From contig JACDGE010000009.1 of the NCBI GenBank assembly GCA_013815465.1, positions 1-54,373 on the forward strand: 54,373 nucleotides of DNA. Reading direction: 5' to 3'. The notes under the pieces are model-generated. The model was not told the origin of the DNA. It worked only from the letters and a program-made list of their open reading frames with translations, and did not search any database. How positions within the stretch are numbered: the first letter of the stretch is position 1; every line of letters starts with the position of its first letter. The position numbers and the translations under genes are program-made. Positions 8,079 through 16,140 of the stretch are shown here, piece after piece. The stretch is from Alphaproteobacteria bacterium (lineage in GTDB: Bacteria; Pseudomonadota; Alphaproteobacteria; UBA9655).

Positions 8079-11000
8079 ATGTTTAGAAAGTTTTCTTATT
8101 TAGCGAGTGTTTCTGTTATAGCAAGTATGGCTATAAACCCGATTGCTCAAGCCATGGACAATGCTCAGGTCATGGACTCTGATGAAAAATCAATTAAATG
8201 TTCTCAAAAAAGAGAAGATTCCTCAATAGACTCGCGGCATCATATCAGCAGCAGTGATATTTTAGAGGCTGCTTTTCAGCATATAGAGTGTCAAAAAACC
8301 CCCTCAATGAGCCTGCAGGAGGAAGCCCGACTCGAATTAAGCGAAAATTCAGGAAAATGGACCAAACTTTGTAGAATGGCAGGAAATGCTTATTTTCAAG
8401 GCAACTATGATGAAGTGGCAGGAGAGGTCATTGAGTTTCTTATCGCAAGTCTTTCTGGAACAGATGAAGCGCTAAAGTTTTTGCTTGGAAAGTCCAGCGG
8501 AGAGTTTAAAGAGTATAACACAGATGTTATGTTAAAAGCCTCAGAGACTCTCGTAAATAAATTTATTATGAGGCTCTCACAAGATCCAGAACGCTATACA
8601 ATATCCCCCAACGGAATAAGGCAGCCTATTTATTTTACTGAATCTCTTTTTAAGACATTTGCGAAAAGGTACATCCTCGATATTCCCATTGCCACGCCAG
8701 TTTTGATCTGGCTTTTAGATAATGATGACTTTAAGGACTATATCACCCGCAAATTGACAAATACGGTTTATGGTTATTTTGAAGGGTACCTTGCCCAAAA
8801 GAATATCGTTCTCAAAGAAGTTGTCGGCGGTAATATGTCCAAATTTGCCAAGTCTATGATATATGATGAATCTTCATTCGATATTAAAGAAATATGGCAA
8901 TATGCAGGCCCTCGTCTTACCCATTACCTACGCGAATTTATAAAAGGCATAATAATAGAAACAAAAAATACGAAAATGAAACAATATGACGGTAAGGTCC
9001 GGGCAGCAGCCACACTAGGTGCTTACACTTGTGCGTCTACGGTTTCGTATGTTGTAGGTTCTATGTTTGGTGCCTGGGGATCATTAACGAATGACATTGT
9101 TTTACGCGTCATGGCCTATCCTTTTAGTACTTATATAGGATCTTCAGCGATAGGGGCGAGTTATGCTTATGAAACAAATTTTGGCTATTATGACCCCATA
9201 AAAAACCGCGTGAGTAAATGGGTAGATAGCAGTCTTGATCCGTGGCTTCATCAACACCTGATGCCCTATACATTTGAAGAACATCTTCGTTTTGGCTTGA
9301 ATGAAAATCCATCAGAAATTGAAATAAATCTTTTACGTAAAGAATATCAATTGCGTGAAAAACTCTTAGAAAGTTATGCGCGGAAAGTAAGCAATTGCGT
9401 GTACAGTTTATATAATGCGGTACATGAGGTTTTTAGTGGTCCTAAACCTCTCCCCCCTCACTTTAAATACTGCATGAATGAGAAAGAAGAGAATGCTGTT
9501 CGGCAACTTATGATTCTAGAAGTGGAAAATCCTGAAGAGGCTCAGAAAATAAGGGGTAATTTAGAAAGATACCCCTCATACGAGCAAAAACTCAAATCTT
9601 GGTCGTTGGGGAATGCTTCTTCACCGAACAAACAGGAGAGAGCTGAAAATTATATCAAATTTAGAACGAAAACAATCAATGATATCCTTAATGTAGCAAA
9701 TGTATTGGTTAATGAGCTAGATACATCGGTTAGGGACCAATTAATTAACGAGTATTTGTATAAGAAATTTTTGCTTGGTGCGATTTTTGATGAAGTAACA
9801 TATGGTAAGGAACCAAAGATTTTCATTAAACAGTTTTTGGGCAGTATGTATGGTGAAGATATTTCCCAATTCCACTCTTCGAATAATTCCTTGTATCAAA
9901 TATTTATAGATGGAATCAAGGAATCTTCGATTAAGGAACAGGATTACATCATTAAATGGATGGAAAAACATCAAAAAGATCTCAAACAATATACCAAAGA
10001 ATTTGCTAAAAAAACTAAGTATAATGAATTCTTTGAAATAAACCCTATTCAGATTGTCACTAAACCAGGAGAAATTCTCCTTCCTCGTCTTAACAAAGAA
10101 AAAATAAAGGGATTCTTCCAAGAAATATTGTCTGATTATGTCAGTGTTCTTGTTACACAAGAAAACAATGATTATTTTGAAAGAAATAATCTTGATAATT
10201 TTAAAAAATTGTCTTTGACCGAGGAGATAATCGAGGACAATGAAATCCGTCACCTGCATGAAAAGATTGTAATTTACAAGGCTCAACACAAGACCTTCAA
10301 TGATTATCTAGTTCCAGATGTCACTAAAATAATTTTAAGCATACTAGACGATCTAGAAGTAAAGGACAAAGCAGAAGGCAAATATTTAACTAAATTCTGT
10401 CAAGTTTTTCCTGAGTGCTCTAAGATGGTTCTAGACTATTTGGATGAAAAAAAGTTCAATTCTTTATTTAGTCTCAATGCATTGTTCAATACGGCGACAT
10501 TAGACGCTGAAGAAAGAGACTATTTCGTCCAGCATTATCATGAGATTCTTTTATTTGCAGAGGCCTATCACAAGCTTAAATTGGATCGTTGTACATTCAC
10601 ACTTATCGACATGCTTGAGTCGCATTTGAAAAAAACAGGTGTTTGGGAAAATATAAAGATCGCGATTAACAAAGAGCTTTCTGAACAAAAAGATCTTCCT
10701 CGGAGTCTTAAAAGCGTTAGGGATAGAGTTGTTAACCTGATAAATAATGATGGTGATTTCTTAGAATATCACAACGCAAATGAAAGTTTAAGGTCTCTAA
10801 GGGGTGAATATCCAGGTTTAGCTACGGCATATGAACTTGCGCGAGAGAAACTAATTTACAGAAAAATAGCGGGAGAGATCTTGACCCCAGAACAGCCTTC
10901 CATGTTGAACACCGCTATTAATAAAATTAATATATTTGCAAAAAATACTTCAAATGATTTTGTTTTATGTCAAGAAAGTGCGCGTAAAAAATTTGAACAA

Positions 11001-11351
11001 GACATTAAAATATTAGAATTCCATGATAGTCAATCACTAGGTGTCAGAGTCGGTCATGTCCTCGATGAAATTAGGAAAATGAAATTTGACGATGAAACTA
11101 ACTTATCATTGAGGGATTTTATAAGGACGCATAAGAATTTTCTTACGGATCAGTTGACGTCAGCACCTAAGTCTGTTATATCTTTCTTTGAAAAGTATCG
11201 TCGAGATATATTTATGTTTAAGTCAACGAGTTACTCTTATAGAAATTGGTTGTTTAAGTATAAATTAACTGACCTTGTTCAGGATCTACGCTTAAAGAAC
11301 AAGGCTTTTAAAGAAGAAGTTGATAGGTTTTTTGAAAGCGAATCTAAATAG
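8079..11351 (+). CDS. Large exported protein of unknown function
   Basis: The best start is ATG 8079, giving 1,090 residues; an in-frame TTG lies 24 bases upstream, but only the ATG puts the signal peptide at the N-terminus. MFRKFSYLASVSVIASMAI and an AQA-M site form a clear signal sequence. The remainder is mostly charged, helical and Lys/Glu-rich. A small-residue, hydrophobic patch near residues 310-370 (YTCASTVSYVVGSMFGAWGS onwards) could enter a membrane. No domain was recognised. It is as AT-rich as the neighbouring exported genes and differs from the housekeeping genes. It may be a surface or host-directed protein; that is inference from export, size and lack of relatives. Confidence 0.75.
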   Translation: MFRKFSYLASVSVIASMAINPIAQAMDNAQVMDSDEKSIKCSQKREDSSIDSRHHISSSDILEAAFQHIECQKTPSMSLQEEARLELSENSGKWTKLCRMAGNAYFQGNYDEVAGEVIEFLIASLSGTDEALKFLLGKSSGEFKEYNTDVMLKASETLVNKFIMRLSQDPERYTISPNGIRQPIYFTESLFKTFAKRYILDIPIATPVLIWLLDNDDFKDYITRKLTNTVYGYFEGYLAQKNIVLKEVVGGNMSKFAKSMIYDESSFDIKEIWQYAGPRLTHYLREFIKGIIIETKNTKMKQYDGKVRAAATLGAYTCASTVSYVVGSMFGAWGSLTNDIVLRVMAYPFSTYIGSSAIGASYAYETNFGYYDPIKNRVSKWVDSSLDPWLHQHLMPYTFEEHLRFGLNENPSEIEINLLRKEYQLREKLLESYARKVSNCVYSLYNAVHEVFSGPKPLPPHFKYCMNEKEENAVRQLMILEVENPEEAQKIRGNLERYPSYEQKLKSWSLGNASSPNKQERAENYIKFRTKTINDILNVANVLVNELDTSVRDQLINEYLYKKFLLGAIFDEVTYGKEPKIFIKQFLGSMYGEDISQFHSSNNSLYQIFIDGIKESSIKEQDYIIKWMEKHQKDLKQYTKEFAKKTKYNEFFEINPIQIVTKPGEILLPRLNKEKIKGFFQEILSDYVSVLVTQENNDYFERNNLDNFKKLSLTEEIIEDNEIRHLHEKIVIYKAQHKTFNDYLVPDVTKIILSILDDLEVKDKAEGKYLTKFCQVFPECSKMVLDYLDEKKFNSLFSLNALFNTATLDAEERDYFVQHYHEILLFAEAYHKLKLDRCTFTLIDMLESHLKKTGVWENIKIAINKELSEQKDLPRSLKSVRDRVVNLINNDGDFLEYHNANESLRSLRGEYPGLATAYELAREKLIYRKIAGEILTPEQPSMLNTAINKINIFAKNTSNDFVLCQESARKKFEQDIKILEFHDSQSLGVRVGHVLDEIRKMKFDDETNLSLRDFIRTHKNFLTDQLTSAPKSVISFFEKYRRDIFMFKSTSYSYRNWLFKYKLTDLVQDLRLKNKAFKEEVDRFFESESK

Positions 11352-11453
11352 TGATTGGAACTGAATAAGAAGGAATTTTGAGGAGAAAATCTTTTTTAGA
11401 TTTCTCCCCAAGATAGTGTTTAGATTAGTAATAATTTGAACACAAATAGTAAT

Positions 11454-11473
11454 CCTTTGACATGTGTCAAAGG
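11454..11473. promoter_or_regulatory. Palindrome upstream of the small exported gene
   Basis: CCTTTGACA, a TG spacer and TGTCAAAGG form 9-bp perfect arms, 36 bases before the ATG at 11509. It could be an operator or a hairpin at the 5' end of the message. There is no T run, so it is not a terminator. Confidence 0.4.
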
Positions 11474-11508
11474 AGAAGTGTAGTAAGCGTGATAAAAGGA
11501 GTGATACT

Positions 11509-11832
11509 ATGGTAAAAAAAGTAATAGCGTTAGGGATTTTGTTGGCTTTAACAACAACAGTTGTGTCAGCACAAGTTCAGATGGATCCTACCGAGCACTT
11601 CAATAAAAGTGGAATGAATTTAAACTTTAGCGACGAAGAAGTTGACAATTCACCTGCTGTTGTTGGAAAAGTAACCTATTCAAATCAAATCGTTGATGAA
11701 GATTCTGATGGTGAAGGCGTTAGTGCCTACCCACGTCTTTCAGCAATGAAAGAATATGGTAAAAGTAACAAGTTTGGAGCATCTTTTGCACGGGCTTGTT
11801 CTAAGGTCCTTGGCTGGTTTCTCTCCTTCTAA
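11509..11832 (+). CDS. Small exported protein of unknown function
   Basis: AAAGGAG stands 7 bases before ATG 11509, giving 107 residues; upstream in-frame starts lack such a site. The signal peptide MVKKVIALGILLALTTTVVS ends at an SAQ cleavage motif. The mature part is about 85 residues, acidic in the middle (DEDSDGEG) and closes with a basic helix and an aromatic tail, KVLGWFLSF. An aromatic last residue is typical of proteins that pass through the outer-membrane assembly machinery, but this one is too short for a barrel. It follows the large exported gene and ends at a strong terminator. No family recognised. Confidence 0.7.
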   Translation: MVKKVIALGILLALTTTVVSAQVQMDPTEHFNKSGMNLNFSDEEVDNSPAVVGKVTYSNQIVDEDSDGEGVSAYPRLSAMKEYGKSNKFGASFARACSKVLGWFLSF

Positions 11833-11854
11833 GTAAGAGAAAAATTAATCTGCG

Positions 11855-11889
11855 AAAAGCCCGATCGAGGAAACTCGTGTCGGGTTTTT
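11855..11889 (+). terminator. Rho-independent terminator
   Basis: CCCGA-T-CGAG, a GAAA tetraloop, CTCG-TG-TCGGG and then TTTTT. It closes the small exported gene, 23 bases after its stop. Confidence 0.85.
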
Positions 11890-11948
11890 CGTTTGTGTGA
11901 GTAAAGGGTTGGTAATTCTTGAGAGAGCTTTACGGACTCCCCAACGTC

Positions 11949-12087
11949 ATTAGGCCTCTTTCGAAACTCATTCTCGCTACCACTCTACCGTCATCTCGCA
12001 TTTGTTTCGGGATCTCCTTTAGATGCTGAAACAACTTCAGCATGACAACTTTGGGGTAGTATAGAGAGTTTCGAAAGAGGTCTATTA
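11949..12087. repeat. Miniature inverted-repeat element (about 139 bp)
   Basis: The ends TAGGCCTCTTTCGAAACTC (11951-11969) and its reverse complement with one mismatch (12066-12084) are flanked by ATTA/TTA-type sequence, suggesting a TA-containing target. The inside has no gene. About 80 bases of the right part (12008-12087) recur in reverse orientation at 14967-15044. The remaining parts of the 11833-12284 gap show nothing recognisable. The parent transposon family is not identified. Confidence 0.6.
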
Positions 12088-12284
12088 GGAAAAATCCACC
12101 CCACCAACAGTAATCAGCGCTCAGAAACCTGTCATCAGATCGATCTTGACTCTGCAGTATATAAGCTGCGTCTCAGCAGTATTTCTGACCACTAACCAGT
12201 GACTACTCTCCCCCCCCTCATTATCAAAATATTAAGAAAAATGAGCGAACATGGACCCGTAACCGACTTTGGGAAAAACAAACG

Positions 12285-14096
12285 ATGTCCTTAAATAACA
12301 ATGAAAACCCCTTTAAAACTCATCCTTATGCCTATGAGGGAGCTTTCTCTAAGGTTGAGGGGATATCAACCCAATATAGTCACCAATTTACCACCGCTTT
12401 TGATCGGGAATTTCATGCCCGACTCGGAAAATTTTATGCCCTCTCCCCCGCATCCCTCGCAGGGGCGTATTTCGACTGGTTTACCCACCTCTCCATATCC
12501 CCCGGAAAACAGCTGCAGCTTATCGAAAGTGCCTTGCGCAAAGGGGCAAGCCTTATCGATTATACCTTCTGGTCCCTTTGCGGTATCAGCACGGATGACT
12601 CCATTGATCTTGTTCAGCACGATAGAAGGTTTGCAGATAGAGCATGGCAAACTTATCCCTTTAATATCTATCACCAAGCCTTTCTTTTGACACAGCAGTG
12701 GTGGGAAGAGGCCACAAGTACCGTCCGGGGTGTTGACCAGCACCACTCGGAAGTTCTGCCCTTTTTGACCCGTCAGTATTTGGATATGTGGGCGCCTCTC
12801 AACTTTCCTTTTACCAATCCCCAAGTGGTGGAAACGACGATTTGTCTCAAGGGGCTAAACTTGGTGAGGGGGGCCCAACATCTTGTAGAAGATACAAAGC
12901 GTGCGTTGCGAAAAGAGCCCCCTGCGGGAATGGAAAAATTCAAAGTGGGTAAGAATTTAGCCGTTACCCCAGGAAAGGTTATTTATCAAAACCGACTCAT
13001 AGAATTGATACAATATAGCCCCGTTACAGAAGATGTATATGCCGAGCCTATCTTAATCATACCGGCTTGGATTATGAAATATTACATTTTAGACTTATCT
13101 CAAAATAATTCTTTGGTGAAATACCTTGTCGAGAATAATCACACCGTTTTTATGATTTCTTGGAAAAATCCCGGCTCAGAAGATCGGGATCTGGGGTTCG
13201 ATGACTATTTAAAATTAGGCATTATGGATGCTTTAAATGCCATTTCAACGATTACGCCTAAGGAAAAAATACATGCGGTGGGCTATTGTTTGGGGGGAAC
13301 GTTGCTTTCCATAGCAGCTGCTGCTATGGCCCGGGAGGGTGATGATCGCTTAAAAACGGTTACTCTTTTTGCCTCTCAAGTGGATTATGAAGAGGCCGGG
13401 GAACTGCTTCTCTTTATTGATGAAAGCCAGATCACATTCTTAGAAGATGTGATGTGGGACCGTGGCTATCTGGATTCGTCTCGTCTAGCGGGTACCTTTG
13501 ATATGTTGCGTTCTTATGATCTTATTTGGTCCAAAGGGATCGAAAAATACTATTTGGGAAAGCGGTACCACTTTACAGATTTAATGGCTTGGAACGCGGA
13601 TGCAACGCGTCTGCCCTATAAGATGCACTCTGAATATCTGCGAAAATTGTTCCTTCACAATCAGCTCAGTAATGGTAAATTTACAGTTCGCGGAAGGCCG
13701 ATTGCTTTAAATGATATTAAAGCTCCTATTTTTTCCGTGGCGACTCAAAAAGATCATATTTCCCCTTGGAAGTCAGTCTTTAAGCTTCATTTATTCACAG
13801 ATACAGAAATTACCTTTTTGTTGACCAGTGGTGGCCATAACGCCGGTATTGTAAGTGAATTGGGCCATCCTAACCGCAGCTATCAAGTTTCAACCCATAA
13901 AAAGAAGGCTAAACACCTTTTTCCCGAAGAATGGCAAGCCACTACCCCTCAGCATGAAGGGTCTTGGTGGCCCGTGTGGGAGAAATGGCTTGCCGATCAT
14001 TCGGGGAAAAGAGTGCCCCCACCTGCCACGGACCTCTCTCAGAAAGGGTATAAAATTCTGAGAAATGCGCCGGGGATTTATGTGATGGAGAAGTAA
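12285..14096 (+). CDS. phaC: Class I poly(3-hydroxyalkanoate) synthase
   Basis: This enzyme polymerises (R)-3-hydroxyacyl-CoA into storage granules. The 603 residues fit class I synthases, which act without PhaE or PhaR. The N-terminal PhaC domain is followed by an alpha/beta-hydrolase core with the lipase-like box GYCLGG (nucleophile Cys335), Asp490 in QKDHISPW and His518 in GGHNAGIV. These form the expected Cys-Asp-His triad. phaJ starts two bases after the stop, so the pair is an operon. No phaA, phaB or phasin gene is in the window; with PhaJ present, monomers could come from fatty-acid oxidation. Confidence 0.95.
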   Translation: MSLNNNENPFKTHPYAYEGAFSKVEGISTQYSHQFTTAFDREFHARLGKFYALSPASLAGAYFDWFTHLSISPGKQLQLIESALRKGASLIDYTFWSLCGISTDDSIDLVQHDRRFADRAWQTYPFNIYHQAFLLTQQWWEEATSTVRGVDQHHSEVLPFLTRQYLDMWAPLNFPFTNPQVVETTICLKGLNLVRGAQHLVEDTKRALRKEPPAGMEKFKVGKNLAVTPGKVIYQNRLIELIQYSPVTEDVYAEPILIIPAWIMKYYILDLSQNNSLVKYLVENNHTVFMISWKNPGSEDRDLGFDDYLKLGIMDALNAISTITPKEKIHAVGYCLGGTLLSIAAAAMAREGDDRLKTVTLFASQVDYEEAGELLLFIDESQITFLEDVMWDRGYLDSSRLAGTFDMLRSYDLIWSKGIEKYYLGKRYHFTDLMAWNADATRLPYKMHSEYLRKLFLHNQLSNGKFTVRGRPIALNDIKAPIFSVATQKDHISPWKSVFKLHLFTDTEITFLLTSGGHNAGIVSELGHPNRSYQVSTHKKKAKHLFPEEWQATTPQHEGSWWPVWEKWLADHSGKRVPPPATDLSQKGYKILRNAPGIYVMEK

Positions 14097-14098
14097 AT

Positions 14099-14590
14099 AT
14101 GGAAGAATACATTGAAAATAAAACATTCGACGAAATCAATATTGGTGATTCCGCATCCGTTCACCATACCTTATCCAAGAGAGATATCATGCTCTTTGCC
14201 ATTATGTCAGGAGATGTAAACCCCGCTCACTTAGACGAGGAGTACGCTAAAAGCGATCTTTTCCAAAAGATTGTCGCCCATGGCATGTGGGGAGCGTCCC
14301 TCATCTCAACGGCCCTCGGAACGCGATTGCCGGGGCCTGGGACAATCTATTTAAGCCAGTCTTTACAGTTCCTCAGGCCCGTCGTTATTGGGGATTTTAT
14401 CACGGGACAAGTGACTGTGAGGGAAAAACTGCCCGAGAAACATCATGTTATTCTTGATTGCGTATGCTTTAACCAAAACAAAATCGACGTCATCCGGGGG
14501 GTCGCAGAGGTCATGGCTCCCACAGAAAAAGTCCGCCGCAAGCGGGTTCAATTGCCGTCTGTTGATGAGGTTTTGAAGGCTGTTCACTAA
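14099..14590 (+). CDS. phaJ: MaoC-type (R)-specific enoyl-CoA hydratase
   Basis: This 163-residue hot-dog-fold protein has the hydratase-2 motif GDVNPAHLDEEYA (catalytic Asp and His) and the AHGMWGASLIS helix. It resembles PhaJ and the MaoC half of enoyl-CoA hydratase/phosphate acetyltransferase fusions. PhaJ hydrates trans-2-enoyl-CoA to (R)-3-hydroxyacyl-CoA, the substrate of PhaC. The ATG lies two bases after the phaC stop, so translation is probably coupled. The exact chain-length preference is not readable. Confidence 0.85.
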   Translation: MEEYIENKTFDEINIGDSASVHHTLSKRDIMLFAIMSGDVNPAHLDEEYAKSDLFQKIVAHGMWGASLISTALGTRLPGPGTIYLSQSLQFLRPVVIGDFITGQVTVREKLPEKHHVILDCVCFNQNKIDVIRGVAEVMAPTEKVRRKRVQLPSVDEVLKAVH

Positions 14591-14691
14591 ACATTAACAA
14601 ATTTAAATGATGATATGATAAGATATGCAATTCCTGGTCAAAGAGACTAAGGCTTTGTTCGTTTGACTGAAAAAAAGAAAGAGAGATTCAT

Positions 14692-14928
14692 ATGTTTGGA
14701 AGAATCCGAAAACCACTACACGTCATCATCCTCATGGGTTTGATGGGGAATCTAACGGATACCCGTGCCGATTGTGATTGTGAATGCTCCCCCATGGTTA
14801 AAGCTGATGCTTACAGCGATTATGATACCTACCATAAGTGCACGTTGGCTCCCTGCCGCTCACGGTGCCGTATACAGCCGCCATGGAGGGTTGTGGGCAA
14901 CGCTCTTAGGGCATTGGCTGGGGTGTGA
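14692..14928 (+). CDS. Small cysteine-rich exported protein
   Basis: This 78-residue protein starts at ATG 14692 after an AGAGAG site. It has a probable signal peptide (RIRKPLHVIILMGLMGNLT, then ADC) and a mature part with six Cys in about 40 residues: C-D-C-E-C, a later C-T-L-A-P-C and R-S-R-C. This could fold through disulfides or bind metal. No family recognised. It lies between phaJ and the repeat sink. Confidence 0.5.
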   Translation: MFGRIRKPLHVIILMGLMGNLTDTRADCDCECSPMVKADAYSDYDTYHKCTLAPCRSRCRIQPPWRVVGNALRALAGV

Positions 14929-14966
14929 ATAACAAATATCTGCTAGGTTTTTAACCAAAATGTGTA

Positions 14967-15044
14967 TTAGGCCTCTTTCGAAACTCTCTATACTACCCTA
15001 AAGTTGTGATGCTGAATTTGTTTCAGCATCTAAAAGAGATCCCG
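14967..15044 (+). repeat. Partial copy of the 11.95-kb miniature element
   Basis: From TTAGGCCTCTTTCGAAACTC to AGATCCCGG this matches the reverse complement of 12008-12087 with few differences. The second inverted end is missing. It may have been cut by the later repeats to its right. Confidence 0.6.
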
Positions 15045-15170
15045 GATCAAGTCCGGGATGACAGGCCTGGGGACTTTTGTCTCAGCAATCAAGTGATTGC
15101 GCCCTCAAACGATGCGTGTTATTGAGCTTTCACTCTCTCCGCTGTCATCCCGGCCTTGAGCCGGGATCTA
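15036..15170. repeat. Inverted pair of ATCCCGG-type palindromic repeats
   Basis: AGATCCCGG-TCAAG-CCGGGATGACAG at about 15036-15062 is met by its reverse complement, CTGTCATCCCGG-CTTGAGCCGGGATCT, at about 15142-15170. Each half is itself a hairpin. Such REP-like sequences appear in several gaps of this window. The 14929-15231 gap holds no gene. Confidence 0.6.
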
Positions 15171-15219
15171 AGCTAAAAAACTCTCCACGGTCCATTGGAA
15201 CAAGAGGCCTTCCACCAAA

Positions 15220-15369
15220 TGAAGACCTCTCTCCCCAAGCTGGTTACCTACGCATATACGCTTCTCTCAGCAGCATACTGAGAGCCTCATGAAGATCTCG
15301 CTGGCTTGCCGCAAGCCCCTCCACCACCTCTATCAAAAGAGAGAGTCGTCGGAGCTACCAGTCAAGCTC
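15220..15369 (+). repeat. Left half of a split repeat unit (copy 1)
   Basis: This stretch matches the minus strand of about 31341-31489. The similarity is clearest when translated: both read SWLPTHIR, then L-K-I-S or M-K-I-S, then KPL, QKRESSE and PVKL. The right half of the unit resumes at 15773. The matching reading frames suggest a decayed gene or coding mobile element. No family recognised. Confidence 0.55.
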
Positions 15370-15515
15370 TACCCAAAGGATTTCAAGAATTCGTTTAGGC
15401 GCCCGAGTGGTGAGACCGAGGAGCATATTCTTATACGCGACCGAGGACGAATCCCGCAAGGCAACTTCGCAGATTCCCGCCTTCGCGGGGACAGGCTTGA
15501 AAGCCGAAGGGTACG
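15370..15515. repeat. Extra segment inside repeat copy 1
   Basis: This 146-bp segment is absent from the related copy at 31.3 kb, where GTCAAGCTC runs straight into CGTTGAG. It begins TACCC and, before the next insertion, ended GGGTA. It may be an earlier insertion, or a deletion in the other copy. Confidence 0.4.
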
Positions 15516-15765
15516 TCACGGTAAACGCATCTAAATTGTGTGGAATCCCTTATGATTATGGTAATCTTTCTTTACAAACGCACCAAAAGTGCGTCATTCC
15601 CGCGAAGGCGGGAATCCAGGACGATGCCTATATCCACTCTGCTAGGTACAACATATGCCAGAAATTACCTAGGTTCCCGCAGCAGCAGGGAATGACGCCT
15701 GGGGGTAACTTGTCCTCTTTTTCGCTTAACAGGCGTACTCTAACATTTAGATGCGTTTACCGTGA
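15516..15765. mobile_element. 250-bp miniature element with 21-bp inverted ends
   Basis: Perfect 21-bp inverted ends (beginning TCACGGTAAACGCATC) lie at 15516-15536 and 15745-15765. A perfect 7-bp direct repeat GGGTACG flanks them at 15509-15515 and 15766-15772. The interior has no gene but contains a hairpin made of GTCATTCCCGC-GAAG-GCGGGAATCC and a related CCCGCAG-CAG-GGAATGACG. It is inserted at the right edge of the 146-bp extra segment, giving nested insertions. The parent family is unknown. Confidence 0.8.
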
Positions 15766-15772
15766 GGGTACG

Positions 15773-15935
15773 TTGAGAAATTCTGGGGACGCGTGTATAG
15801 TGTGATTATCCATGTAATCCTCCTGTACTTTAGGGTTGCTTGGTAGGGGCGGGTGGATGTTCGAGATCCGCTCGTCACGTTTATTCTGGGGCTTTTACAC
15901 CCTTAAGTCTCTATAATTTAGCACAAATTTTAGGG
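15773..15935 (+). repeat. Right half of the split repeat unit (copy 1)
   Basis: From TTGAGAAATTCTGG onward this follows the minus strand of about 31342-31190, with small indels. Shared blocks include GACGCGTGTATA, ATCCTCCT, GGGTGGAT, CTCGTCACGTTTA and AGCACAAATTTT. It completes the unit whose left half lies at 15220-15369. The 14929-16140 region holds no convincing gene. Confidence 0.55.
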
Positions 15936-16093
15936 GATACAACTTATTTCTTTGTCAAAAAAGCTCTTGGGAATCTTGAAAAAGAAGGGAAATAAGTATA
16001 GACTCTCCTTCACCCTCAATCCCATCCTCAACGTCCAAAAAGTCGGTAAGGTGTCTGCGACTTCTCAACAAGGGAACCAGCCTATTTTCTCTG

Positions 16094-16133
16094 AAAAATA
16101 CTCACCCACTACCCTCGTAATGGGTGAAGTATT
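16094..16133 (-). terminator. Terminator of the cyanovirin-domain gene
   Basis: On the minus strand AATACTTCACCCATTA, a CGAGGG-containing loop and TAGTGGGTGAGTATT form a long stem with one bulge, ending in TTTTT. It starts 8 bases after the stop codon at 16141. Confidence 0.7.
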
Positions 16134-16140
16134 ACCCATA

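Noticed and set aside
9741-10289. 182-codon open frame on the minus strand
   Set aside because: It lies wholly antisense to the large exported protein, has no ribosome site, and its composition (rich in Phe/Ile/Leu) is that of an AT-rich shadow frame.
15289-15805. Overlapping open frames in the repeat sink
   Set aside because: They cross boundaries of the 250-bp miniature element and the repeat halves, so they are chance frames over repeats.
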